Part shown: positions 48,442 through 58,548 of the stretch, one piece after another | Layout of the letters: every line of letters begins with the position of its first letter | Numbering within the stretch: position 1 is the first letter of the stretch | Origin: Gnetum montanum | Lineage: Eukaryota > Streptophyta > Gnetopsida > Gnetales > Gnetaceae | Assembly (NCBI GenBank): GCA_015680685.1 | Contig: MNCI01004258.1 | Coordinates: 263,092 to 327,091, forward strand | Reading direction: 5' to 3' | Length of the DNA: 64,000 nt | The notes under the pieces: generated by a model | The model's input: only the letters and a program-made list of their open reading frames with translations | The model's database searches: none | What the model was told of the DNA's origin: nothing | Translations under genes and position numbers: made by a program

Positions 48442-50225
48442 TGATGAGCAGTGAGTATACCCTACATCCAACCATACAAAATTACAAGCGGTCACACGCA
48501 AGTCGATCAAATTCTATAGACTTTAGTTCTCTAAATGCACATCATCTAGGTAGTGAACCTAAGAACGCAATCATTGTCTTCTTGGTTTCACTTGTGTAAG
48601 TACAAGCATATGGTTAAGTGTAACCAAGGCACATGATTTGTATAATTTTATATTTTTATCCATTTTAGCCTAAGTCTTAAAAAAGTGATCAAGTATTAAT
48701 TAATTTAAGAACTATCTAATGCCTTAAAATAATTCCTAACACAAGTATCTAGTCCCACCTACCGTACACAACTTGAATGTGTTACAACATTGCTGGGTTA
48801 CCAACTACTAGCACTACTAGGATTACCAAGTGTTAATGCTATGTTCGAGGTGGTCATACTTAAGTGTGTATTATTAATCTTATTTAATTAACTGAGGACA
48901 TGGAAGTAAATTGCATAAATGGTAGAGTGCATTCCAAATGTTGCAAGGTATTTGATGAGACACGATATCGCATGTACCGCAATATCGTATCCCATGCGAT
49001 ATCGCGTACGCAATATTGCGTCGTCCCCTGCGATATCGCGTATGCGATATCGCGGTCCACTGCCAAATCTATAAATAAGAGGTGACACTCTCCTCATTTC
49101 TCATCCTAGGCTTAAAGTAGGGAAACTCTGGCAGTTTGATCACTTCAAAGATAGAATATTTTCCATGTGCTCGCAGGAGGAGTCCCCAAGTGAACGGATC
49201 TTTATTCGAGCAGCTTTGTACCTGAACGCAAGTTGTGTACGGCAATAAAGACGAGCTTTGTGATAAACCTTACAGTGCATGGAATAGGATTTATTACCTG
49301 CATTAGCGCGGCATGAGTACGACTTGATTACGAGCATTGACGAATGTGTACGGCTAATCAAGGAATCGGCTACTCATCCTGATTAGTCTCTCTCACCCTC
49401 AACTCCTAGAATACGGGATGAGTACAACTTGATTATGAGCATCTACGAATGTGTACGACTAGTCAAGGAATCGGTTGCTCATCATGTTTAGGCTAGTTAA
49501 GTGCCTCAGTACGACCACTTCGAGCACGTGCGTTACGTGTGGTTATCCCAGTAACGATTAGCGTTTGGTAGCCACAGTTGCATAGTTCAGGGTGTGTAGG
49601 GTAAGTGGGAATGGATGTTGATGCTAGTTAACTTAGACTTAGGTCCTTAGTTAGAGTTAGTTAGTCTCTCAACCCTTCACCTTGATAGCATAAGAGAAAA
49701 AACCATAAAAGACCATAAAAATCATATACCTTGGACTTACTTAACCATACACCGTGACAACTACAAGTAAGTAAGTCTGGGAAGACAACGAATGATTAAC
49801 CCCAAGTGTTCCATGGGGCATTTAGGCATTTAGTCTGCGGAGTTTGATCGGATCGTGCGTGCTACGCTCGTTTCGTATGGTTGAGTGTAGGGGTACCTCG
49901 CCACTCATCAGTATTCCAAAAAGTTCATCTTTATTGCCATCACACATCAAAGTGTCTAGGTACATCAATGCTTGAATAAGGATCCGTACACTTCTTGACT
50001 CCTACTGTGGGCATGTAGAAAATATTCTAACTACTGTGGAAACAAATTGCAAGAACTTCCCTAAGCTATTGAATAATCAATGTCATAAATGCAATGGGTG
50101 CACGTATTTATATAGGCAAACTCAAACACCATGTCAATGCATATGCATCGATGCATCAAATCCATCGATGCACTAGATTCGTTGATGCATGCTTGTCGAT
50201 GCAACCCATCAATGACAATTCATCA
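48442..50225 (-). repeat. Athila-type LTR, host of a solo LTR insertion
   Basis: Outer pieces 48442-48952 and 49911-50225 join into one LTR (minus strand TGATGAATTGTC ... CTCATCA). The U3 bears CATCGATG palindromes, including the 12-mer TGCATCGATGCA at 50144-50155 and CATCGATG at 50163-50170. A TATATAGG box lies at about 50108-50115. Confidence 0.75.
48953..49910 (+). repeat. Solo LTR with perfect 5-bp target duplication
   Basis: TGATGAGACACGATATCG ... CACTCATCA, 958 bp, flanked by GTATT on both sides (48948-48952 and 49911-49915). There is no PBS or PPT next to it, so it is a solo LTR left by LTR-LTR recombination. The U3 has a cluster of GCGATATCGC-type palindromes and a TATAAATAAGAGG box at 49071. 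Confidence 0.92.
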
Positions 50226-50329
50226 TATATGCAAACTATGAGTGTATGTAATGAATTGGTAAAAGGCTTATGCTTCTAAAAGTAATAAATCATAATCACA
50301 TAATAATGTTGAGTAAGGTGTTTGCATCT

Positions 50330-51110
50330 TTGCCTTTAACTCATCTAGAAGAAATTTTTTTTGCACTATTTCATAATCTTTTCAAAGTTTAGCATTGAGC
50401 TTAGGTTCTTAAAAAAAACACATCTATACAATACAACAAGATAGATGATAGTCTAAAAAATTTATTTGCTAACCTTTGAAGCCCAAAGTATTAAATCCTT
50501 ACACTTACTTTTAAAAGCATACAAAGCCTTGAAACCTCATGCACTTCCTTCTTTGATGCACTTCCTCCACATGTAATTGTTCATATAAATGAGACCCAAA
50601 TATTTAAAAGAATCTATAAATTGCACACTGGTAAAAAATGGAAGTTATAATAGATATTTCTTATACCCCATATCAGTAACAATAATTTTCTAAAATTTAC
50701 AGCATATTTTGGATACTTTTTGTAGTAGTGGAGATGAAGGCAACATCATCTACATATAAAAGAAGATTCACTACATAGGATCCAATTTTGATAACATGAC
50801 TATCTTACTTGTTGCATGGTCATTCCTACATTTTGTTAATAAAGATACTAAAGAGAGTTGAAAAAAGTGGACAACTTTGCTTAACTCCAATTTTGCTTTA
50901 GAATTGAAGTTTTTTCTCTAAATTGAATTGCTGCTGTTTATACAACCAAATTGGAAGAAAGACTAATTTTATGCAAGTGCAACTATAGTTTTGTACTAAC
51001 CACAAAATGATTCTCTAAATATTAAAAAGGATATTTTTTTGGAGAGTTCCAAACCTTTGTATATAAATGGAAGATATTTGTTAAGCAATATAACCAAAGG
51101 CCTTATAATC
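50330..51110 (-). pseudogene. LINE reverse transcriptase remnant
   Basis: The minus strand reads GVKQSCPLFSTLFSIF (50888-50841), then LLLYVDDVAFIST with the catalytic Y-x-D-D at about 50756-50745, then TSVQFIDSFKYLGLIYMNNYMW. These are the diagnostic blocks of a plant L1-type non-LTR RT (G.KQGCPLSP, YADD, FKYLG). Frame shifts and stops abound, and neither an endonuclease domain nor a poly-A end was found. Confidence 0.75.
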
Positions 51111-51114
51111 TAAT

Positions 51115-52880
51115 ACTTGTTGACAATGCAATTTGTAATTATGCATGTTGGTTATGGTTGATGATAAGTGGCGAGGTACCGCTACGCCCAATTATATGCA
51201 ACACTAAGGCGTTCACACACGATCTAGTTGAATTCCATGGACCTATAGTTCTCTAGTGCACTAATTCTCTAAGAAGTGAAATGGGCATTGAGAACATTTG
51301 TTGTCTTCCCAACTACACTTGTGAAGCTCAAGAATATGGTTTAAGTGTAATTGAGGCACATGATTTTTATCATTTTATGTTTTGTAAGTTTAATCGCCTA
51401 CAACAATAATAAACGATAGAGTAATTTAACATCTAATTTATCCATTGCCTAGCTAACCTAACACAAGTACCTGTTCCACTTTCCTGGACACATCCTAAAC
51501 ACATATAGCCCTGTTGGGTTACCAAACGTTAAGCGTTTCTGGGTTACCATGTGCTACACATATGCTCGTGGTCGTGCTTGTGTTCATTAACAATTGGAAA
51601 TTACTTGCTTAATGGCAATGCATTAAAGTAAAGTGCATGAACGTAGAGTGCATGAATATTAAATGCATTAAGTAAACATTAATCTATTCTCAGTGTTGCA
51701 AGGATGATCAAGAGGGTTTGTTTCTATTGTCGTCACATTGTTGTGCCTAGGTACATCAGTGCTCGAACAAAGGTTTGTACACACTCAGACTCTTGCCGCG
51801 GGCACTCAGAAAATATTCTAACTCTGGAGAAAACAAATTGCAAGAACTTTGCTATCTATGAAAAAAATATGTAAAACTATCTGAAAATCATGAGCCCAAG
51901 TGTTGTATTTAGCATCGTGGGCTTTGACATCAGGTATCCCATATTGAGGCTTCGAGCCAATCAAATCATGACTCATCAATTAACCTATAAGTCAATGGAG
52001 CATATCAAGTAATTATAAAATATTAAAATTTTTAATGTTAAATTGTATTACAAATATAAATTTCATAATTTTAAAATTTGATAATCATTTCTTCAATGAA
52101 AAGTAATACAAATGTTAATACATGAATAAAAACGGTATAGTGGTGGGGAAGATTAAATGGGGTTGGATCTCTTTTGACTACCTTTACAGTTTTGGCAACA
52201 TGCTGAGACGACGGTAATAACGATTTAAACTTAAATTTTATAAAGCATTTTGCAAATGCTAATAAAGGGCACATGTTAAAGTCATAGATAATTTAAAGTG
52301 CAGATTATGAGTCCAAAATTTCTAAGGCAAAAGTTCTCTACCGGCAGGCAATAATGACATGGCGACATACAGAACAAAAGAAATGCAACCCTGGATAACG
52401 AGCTCAATACACTAGCTAATACTTCAATGCACGCCATTTTAGTAACCATTTTATTAAGTACAGTAAGCCTTTTAACAAGAATAACGATCATAAACAAATT
52501 TCATGGACAAATCCCTCTTGCTAAAAGCACATTCAAGTTTAAAGCTATTGACATCTACTGCAAGTACCACCTTAAATGTTTGGTAGGAGAGAGAACGGAA
52601 GTCTGCCTTAAAGGTGTGATAGGAACAAGAGCGGAAGTCCCGTCCAAAAAAATGGCGAGGTACTACATAGCCAGTTTGGCTAGTTAATGGCCATGCATGT
52701 GCTTTTAGCAAGCACATGAAATAGTTAATGGGTGGTCGACGTGTTCTAAGATGAGCCACGTCCCAGGGAGAATAGTATGTTCCATCAATGATAAAGCTCC
52801 TTTGCCTTGACGTTAGTGGGTGATAAATGCCTCCTTCCTTCCTTCCAGCTCTGAGAAGTATGTGACACCCACGTCACATC
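51115..52880 (+). repeat. Duplicated promoter-like segment, copy 2, split by an LTR
   Basis: 51115-51158 and 51979-52880 are paralogous to 46640-47650 (shared blocks given there). The solo LTR at 51159-51978 sits between them, so copy 1 shows the empty site. Within it, 52573-52648 is a small internal tandem repeat (CCTTAAA..T..GGTAGGA..GAACGGAAGTC). After 52770 the two copies diverge; no gene was recognised downstream. Confidence 0.5.
51159..51978 (-). repeat. Solo Athila-type LTR
   Basis: About 820 bp with family ends (TGATGATAAGTGGCGAGGTACC at left, ATGACTCATCA at right) and the R/U5 blocks in order on the minus strand. No PBS or PPT adjoins it. Flanks ATGGT and ATTAA do not match, so the ends may be slightly off or decayed. 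Confidence 0.7.
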
Positions 52881-53160
52881 ATGAGCTTCTAGGCCCAATA
52901 CTAAAAGCAGCTTTTTGGGGGTGTCGGACCCCCGAAAACAAGTTTTATTGAAATTAAAGGTGCATCAATTACAACAACTTGAATAAGTCATAGGGTTAAT
53001 TACAACAACTTGAATAAGTCATAGGGTTAAAGGAAAGGGAAAACTGAGAGCATCGTGAACGACACTCGCGAAACACCTTAGAAATAAAGAGTATTAGAGG
53101 AGGAAACCCAAGTTGGGGCACAACCAAATGTTCGCACAGACTGGCTTGTTACAAAATAGA
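52881..53160. repeat. Unclassified repeat-like segment with 31-bp tandem duplication
   Basis: GGGGGTGTCGGACCCCC (52917-52933) can form a short hairpin. AATTACAACAACTTGAATAA plus GTCATAGGGTT is repeated exactly twice (52967-53028). It could be an end of an unidentified transposon; no coding region was identified. Confidence 0.5.
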
Positions 53161-53689
53161 TTGACAAAGAATTAGATGAGGCAAAGAGCTCTCAGTTAAA
53201 GATAGAGAGAATTTCAATGGTGACTCCACATAATAAAAAGGGAAAACTTTACTGATGCTAAGTGTAACTGGAACACACAGGTCTTTCCCATAGCTGCAGC
53301 AGATGAACCAATTGATGATTGTCCAGATTGAACTTGGATGCTTGAGATGTGAGTTGAAAATAGGTGAGGCGAAAGATCTCTGCAACTTCTCCAACCTAGT
53401 AAGCAAACATTTGTTAGAATACTCTGTCTTTTGAAATAGAACATTGCATCTTAGCTTCCAAATATAATATAAAATAGTAAACAGTTAAGTACTCCAATCA
53501 AATAAATAAAATAGCTTATTAAACTATGACAAACACGAAGAGTGTTCTTTTTTTTTATTACAGAAACTACCATGCTACAATTAAATAAATAAAATAGCTT
53601 TGCAATGAGCTAAAAGGAAGAATGCAAGGATAACCCTTTTCTGTTGTTTTTTTGTTTTCTTTTTTATGACACTACAGTGCTGGAGTTAG

Positions 53690-53941
53690 ATAAAATAGCT
53701 GGGCAAGCGTCTTCAGATTAAGGAGGATGAAAATGGTCTCATGAAATGGCTGAAACGTGAACGGAATGGTAATGTGAAAGTGAAGTATCACTTTGATGAC
53801 AGTTGTGTTTTGTCGTTGTGGAGTTATTGGTTTGCTGACGACGTGACGACTCAGAAACATGGCGCATCAGTTTACGAGGTTTTCCCGGCTCCCATTCTTT
53901 TCCACGGTTGTTGGTCTTCCGTTTTGCAAGAGGAACTTTGA
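53690..53941 (+). CDS. Exon-like open frame of unknown function
   Basis: After a pyrimidine-rich stretch (53635-53667) and a possible acceptor AG at 53697-53698, the frame runs LGKRLQIKEDENGLMKWLKRERNGNVKVKYHFDD... to VLQEEL and a stop at 53939-53941, about 80 residues, with balanced composition and several Trp. Upstream, a different frame reads VLELDKIAGQASSD, so a frameshift is possible. I do not recognise the family. It may be an exon, a pseudogene piece or chance. Confidence 0.25.
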
Positions 53942-54668
53942 AAGGTCAGAATTCGGTAGGCCTAAAATTGAAAGGCTGCTCCGGATTTCTCGTTGCAGGT
54001 GCCCAAGACAATGAGTAGTCTTTTTTAATGAAGTTAATGTTTTAGATGCAATGTATAGAGGTAACTTAAAGCCGCCACGTTAAAAGAACCGAAGATACTT
54101 TTCAAGGCATTTAAGATCTTTCTGATTTTTATTAGATATCTTGACAAAATATCAGATTTCATTCTCCATGTTACTTTAATTTACTATAATTTTAAAGCAT
54201 TGATAAGAATTTGTTAGAAAAACATTGTTACTATTTTGTAATATTATATGAAAATATATTACATTCATTTTTTAAATTTCTGCTTAATTCCATAACTAAA
54301 AACATTTAAAAGTAAAATCTTATCTTAAACTAAAATCAATATATTTCCTTAATTATAAGTTCTATTTTTTAGTGGTGGCTATTTAACAAATGTTAATATG
54401 AGTGTAATTTGTCTTTTTATTTGTTCCTTGATTGTTTTTTCAATATTAGATACTCACTTTAGTATTTGCATTGGATATATACATATTATCAAATGATGTA
54501 GTTTTAGCATAATGACTACTATATATTTCTCCGCTAACTACTCTCTAATATAAAGTAACCAAACTTAACAAACCCTATCTTCCAACAAACACTAATTTAT
54601 TAATTTAATGTAGGATCTACAACAAACTTCACCCCCTCCCATCCTTCATTCCTTTAGCCTAACATCTA

Positions 54669-54877
54669 AAGATATCTAAAAATGGAATCACTCATCCCTC
54701 CTCTGTTTCTCTACCACTTACTCAATTTGGTTTTACCCTCTCAGTCAAGTTTGTTCTGTTTTTGTTTGTTCATAGTCCTTGTCATGAACAAACAAAGACA
54801 GAACAAAGGGTAAAACTAAATTGAAGAAGTGGTAGAGAAATAGAGGAGGGATGAGTGATTCCGTTTTTAGATATCTT
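54669..54877. repeat. Long near-perfect foldback (hairpin)
   Basis: Arm 54669-54773 pairs with 54784-54877 around a 10-nt loop. The arms are almost identical over about 94 bp apart from a few substitutions and an 11-nt insertion (CTCAGTCAAGT) in the left arm. Outer ends are AAGATATC / GATATCTT. It may be a foldback MITE or a young inverted duplication of the kind that can yield small RNAs. Confidence 0.85.
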
Positions 54878-54943
54878 CTTACCTTGTCCAATAGTCGAGC
54901 TTGGTTAAAATCATCTTATTTAAAATCATCTCGGCCAATTGAT

Positions 54944-54977
54944 AGAGAGAGAGAGAGATATATATATATATATATAT
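54944..54977. repeat. GA/TA compound microsatellite
   Basis: An (AG)n tract passing directly into a (TA)n tract. Confidence 0.9.
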
Positions 54978-56040
54978 CCCTAAGCTAGTTGTGTGGTTTC
55001 GTAGGCAATGAGTAGAATTTAACTATTTATATATTTTTTAAAGCAAAAACACATCATTGAAATAGTTAACTACCAAGTTCATATTTTCCATATGTTCTCA
55101 AAAGCTAGCAAAAATATAGCAACATAGCAAAAATTTTGAGATCCTTTGAATTTGTCTTATTTGTCTTTTCTTTAATCCCGGACAATGATGAAAATAGAAA
55201 AATAGTAAAAAACCTAAACCATAAATCAACAAAACTTCTCTCACTATTCATCATCAAAATTGAATAAAGAAATTTGAATAAAGAAATCTAAATTTATAAA
55301 ACAATGGATATTGACCAAAATAAGTTGTTCTAAAACCTTTATTACTTCATGATGAAAAGTGAAAAAAAAAAGAATCTAAATTTGTAAAACATCAAGTATT
55401 GAGGATTTGTAAGAAAGAAGCATCATTAAACTCAATGATTAGTGCTAGCATTATGATTTATTGTTTATTAGTGAAGCATAGTGTAATTGCCTGAGCACGA
55501 AACACATTAGAATGAAGGTATGAGAAAGTCTTCTATACAAATATATACCAAATACTTTGATTTTGTCAAAGATATAACCAATAAAATTTGCTACAAAATT
55601 CTGCGAGCGTCAACATGAATTCATGAGTCCATGGCCAAATTTTATAGCATATATATATATATGTAAAAAATGACACAAGTACCGATACAACCTTCTATGA
55701 TGAGACCATCAGTTCATGACCAAATTTAACAGCACCCACATGTATCTATCTAAGAAGTAGTGCACCTATCAATGTAAATCAGAGTCTTGCACACGCTATC
55801 AAAAATTTTTAACATTACGTTTCTTATATCATAAGATACTTTGGATTTTGGTTGTCTTCTCCTGTACGATAAAATGTTTATGTTTGTACTTTGACTTTCA
55901 TGTATTAAGGTATCTCCGACCTTGGTGACCATGTGCAACATCGATTCTATTGAAACCTGGCGCTATCTGAGCGTTATGGTAATCAAAATATTGTCTTCAT
56001 TGGAACTCTCTCTCTATCCTTAATTGAGAGCTTTTTTTCC
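54978..56040. other. AT-rich stretch, no gene seen
   Basis: No recognisable protein or RNA. A short (AT)n run lies at 55651-55662. Confidence 0.45.
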
Positions 56041-56044
56041 TTAT

Positions 56045-56550
56045 CTAATTCTGTCATTCTATCTTGTAACGAGTCAGCATGATGTCATTCTATCTTGTAA
56101 CGATCTAATTCTGTCATTCTATCTTGTAACGAGTCAGCATGATGTCATTCTATCTTGTAACGAGTCAGCAGTCAGCATGGGTTGGTGGTGCCCGAATTCC
56201 GGTTGCTGGTGCCCGAATTCCGGTTTCCTCCCTTACTACTCTTGTATCTTGTATTTATAAGGCTGGTCCCTATGACTTGTTCAGGTTACTCTGTAATTCC
56301 GGTTTCCTCCCTTAATACTCTTGTATTTATAAGGCTGGTCCCTATGACTTGTTCAGGTTACTCTGTAACTGATACACTGTTAATATCAATAGAAGCCCCG
56401 TAACTGGTTACTCTGTATCTGTAACTGATACACTGTTAATATCAATAGAAACCCCGTAACTGATATCAATAGAAGCCCCGTAACTGATACACTTAATATC
56501 AATAGAAGCCCCGTAACTGATACACTTAATATCAATAGAAAGCCCCCCAG
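56045..56550. repeat. Complex tandem array, possibly amplified LTR end
   Basis: Successive local amplifications: a TGTCATTCTATCTTGTAACG unit four times as a roughly 60-bp dimer repeated twice (56045-56164); CCCGAATTCCGGTT twice; a segment of about 80 bp with CCGGTTTCCTCCCTTA and GTATTTATAAGGCTGGTCCC twice; and a unit of about 34 bp, GATACACT.TTAATATCAATAG plus AAGCCCCGTAACT, about five times (56370-56540). The TATA-like GTATTTATAAGG and termination-like segments would suit an LTR R region, but no element body adjoins it. Confidence 0.7.
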
Positions 56551-56731
56551 CCCGCCGCCCCCTTCAAAACGAATTTTGAAATGATTCAAAACGAATTTTG
56601 GACGCATACATCTCTTCTCGCCAATGCTTAAAAGTTTGGCAGAAAACTTTGCTTGGTTTGAGAAATGACTGGGAAAAGTTCTATAGAAACTACCCACTCT
56701 ACCTTAAATAGAGGGTGAATAATCACAATTT

Positions 56732-57400
56732 ACAAATTTTAGCCTAAGAAAGCCTCTGCAAATATTAAACTATCAGTTATTATGGTTATGGTTAAATCTT
56801 TATGAAGTAGTGTTCTTGAATATTATGAATGTTTTGAACATTTTTTATCAGCACAGTACGAATTAAGGTTTAACATTGAGAAAAGGGTAAGGCTTTAACA
56901 CTAATGAATATACAAGTTAAAACCTAAGCTAAACAAAAATACTATAAAGGTTGAAAGTAAAAGAAAGCAGAAGAATCTATGAATAACAATTAATTATTTT
57001 TTAAGCAATCTGTGTATTTTGGGTGTACTCCTTTCCAAATGAATTATTACCCAAAGAAAGCGTCTGCAGAGTACTTCTTCACAAATGAATTTTTAGCCAA
57101 AGAAAGCGTCTACAGAAATTAAACTATTATTAATTATTATGGTTAAATCTCTATAAAATAGTGTTCGCGAATATTATAGTTCAGCATAGTACAAGAGTAA
57201 AGTAGTGTTGTTGAATATGACAGTTCATCACAGTACGAGGAGTAAAGGGTAGAGCTTCAACACTAGTGAATGCAAAATTTAAAACCTGAGCTAAACAGAA
57301 GTGCTTAAAGTTATAAAAAAAAAAGATTGCAGAAAGAATCTGTTAATAATTAATAATTATATTTGAAGAACTGCGAATTTTGGGTGTACTTCTTTACCAT
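56732..57400. repeat. Tandem duplication, period about 354 bp
   Basis: TTAGCC.AAGAAAGC.TCT recurs at 56739 and 57093. Following blocks (ATTATGGTTAAATCT, AGCA.AGTACGA, AACCT.AGCTAAACA, TTTTGGGTGTAC) are in the same order in both copies. A partial third repeat lies at 57040-57085. It lies about 1.2-1.8 kb upstream of the MYB start codon. Confidence 0.75.
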
Positions 57401-58353
57401 TGATTTTTTTGAATTTTAAATTTAAATAAAATAATTGATTTAAATTGCTGAGTTAACTCAACTGGTAAAAATAGGCAAACCGGTATTTAACCGCCGTAAC
57501 AGCGTTGAATCACCGTCACAGAGATCATTGCTGAATCAAACAAAACAGCCCCAGCGAACCAACAGTCGAAAAGAGCAATAAAAGAAGTGGATGATGAAAA
57601 TACCAAAACTACGGATAAAAACGACCCACATTTATAATATTAAATTACAATGGGCTCTAACTCAATTCTATCCCATAAAATAATAAAATCCCTTCGTCAT
57701 GATATTTCATATTTTTTCAGATACATACAATCCAGCAGCATGTTCCTTTAGAACTTGGGACGGGCTCTGATATCCAGGAGGGAGGTTGAGATTGATTCTG
57801 CTGGGCATGGCAAACGAGCTTGGAAGGACGTCATTAAAAGCGGCAACACAAGAGAAATGACCAAGTTATTTGATTGTTAATGCGACGCTCAGACCAACAA
57901 GATGATCCAAAGTTTGCAGTAGCTCCGCAAATACTATACGGCCGAGCAAATACAGAGGCAAACGAAAACCGCCAGCGGCCAAAAAACCATAGGCGGAAGG
58001 CAAATTGAATTAAAACAGTCCTCTGTTCTAAAGCCAAATTGTAGAGCACGAATGTGATTGATGAGACAAAGAAGAAGAAGAACAGAAATGGTGTGCTGTC
58101 GTTATGCATGCATGGCGATCGCCTGGCCACAAATGCCAAACAGCACACTCTGAACGACACGGCATTTGTCAGGAGCTTTCTTTCTCTCTCTCTCTCGTTC
58201 CTCAAAATGAAAACGTGGCGCTCTTTTCCGCCTGTATCTTCATTTGTTACGGTTGTCAAAGAAATATTAATACAAACAGTTTTACTTTACCCCTGTAACG
58301 TTTTTGTGCTCTATTTCATCTCCCGTCACTGTAGGCTTGTCCCAAGCAATGCT
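57401..58353 (+). promoter_or_regulatory. Upstream region of the MYB gene
   Basis: GC content and CpG count rise from about 57720. A (CT)n tract of about 20 bp sits at 58177-58196. No other gene is supported here; the minus-strand open frame at 58259-57834 is not recognised. Confidence 0.4.
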
Positions 58354-58367
58354 TATATACCCACGTG
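58354..58367 (+). promoter_or_regulatory. TATA box and adjacent G-box of the MYB gene
   Basis: TATATA at 58354-58359 is followed after CC by CACGTG (58362-58367), a canonical G-box bound by bHLH and bZIP factors. It stands 182 bp before the MYB start codon. The likely leader is pyrimidine-rich (CTT/TTC tract at 58397-58434). Position and composition suggest the core promoter; there is no transcript evidence. Confidence 0.5.
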
Positions 58368-58548
58368 CTGTTTGCTGTGCAACAAAGCAGATTCGCCTTC
58401 TTCTTCTTCTGCTGCTTCTTCTTTTTCTTGCTCTCGGCTGCCTCTGCAGCAGCTCGATCCATCCATCGATCTCGATCTCTGCAATTTGCTTTCTGCCGTG
58501 GCTGCCTCCTCTGAGAAAAGAAGAAGAAGATTCTGAGCTGCTTCACAT

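Larger units (their letters stand above)
47805..50225 (-). mobile_element. 5' end of a minus-strand Athila-type element with a nested solo LTR
   Basis: On the minus strand: LTR 50225-48442 (interrupted by another LTR), PBS 48441-48422 (TTGGCACCGTTGTTGGGGAT), then gag 48320 to about 47810. The rest of the element is absent at a sharp edge near 47805. The left edge has no recognisable LTR end, so this is a truncated copy. Confidence 0.7.

Noticed and set aside
57834-58259. Minus-strand 141-codon frame upstream of the MYB, and a second frame reading LPSAYGFLAAGGFRL nearby
   Set aside because: No recognised family, no clear start or splice context, and low-complexity Phe runs come from the GAA/CT tracts; more likely promoter DNA of the MYB.
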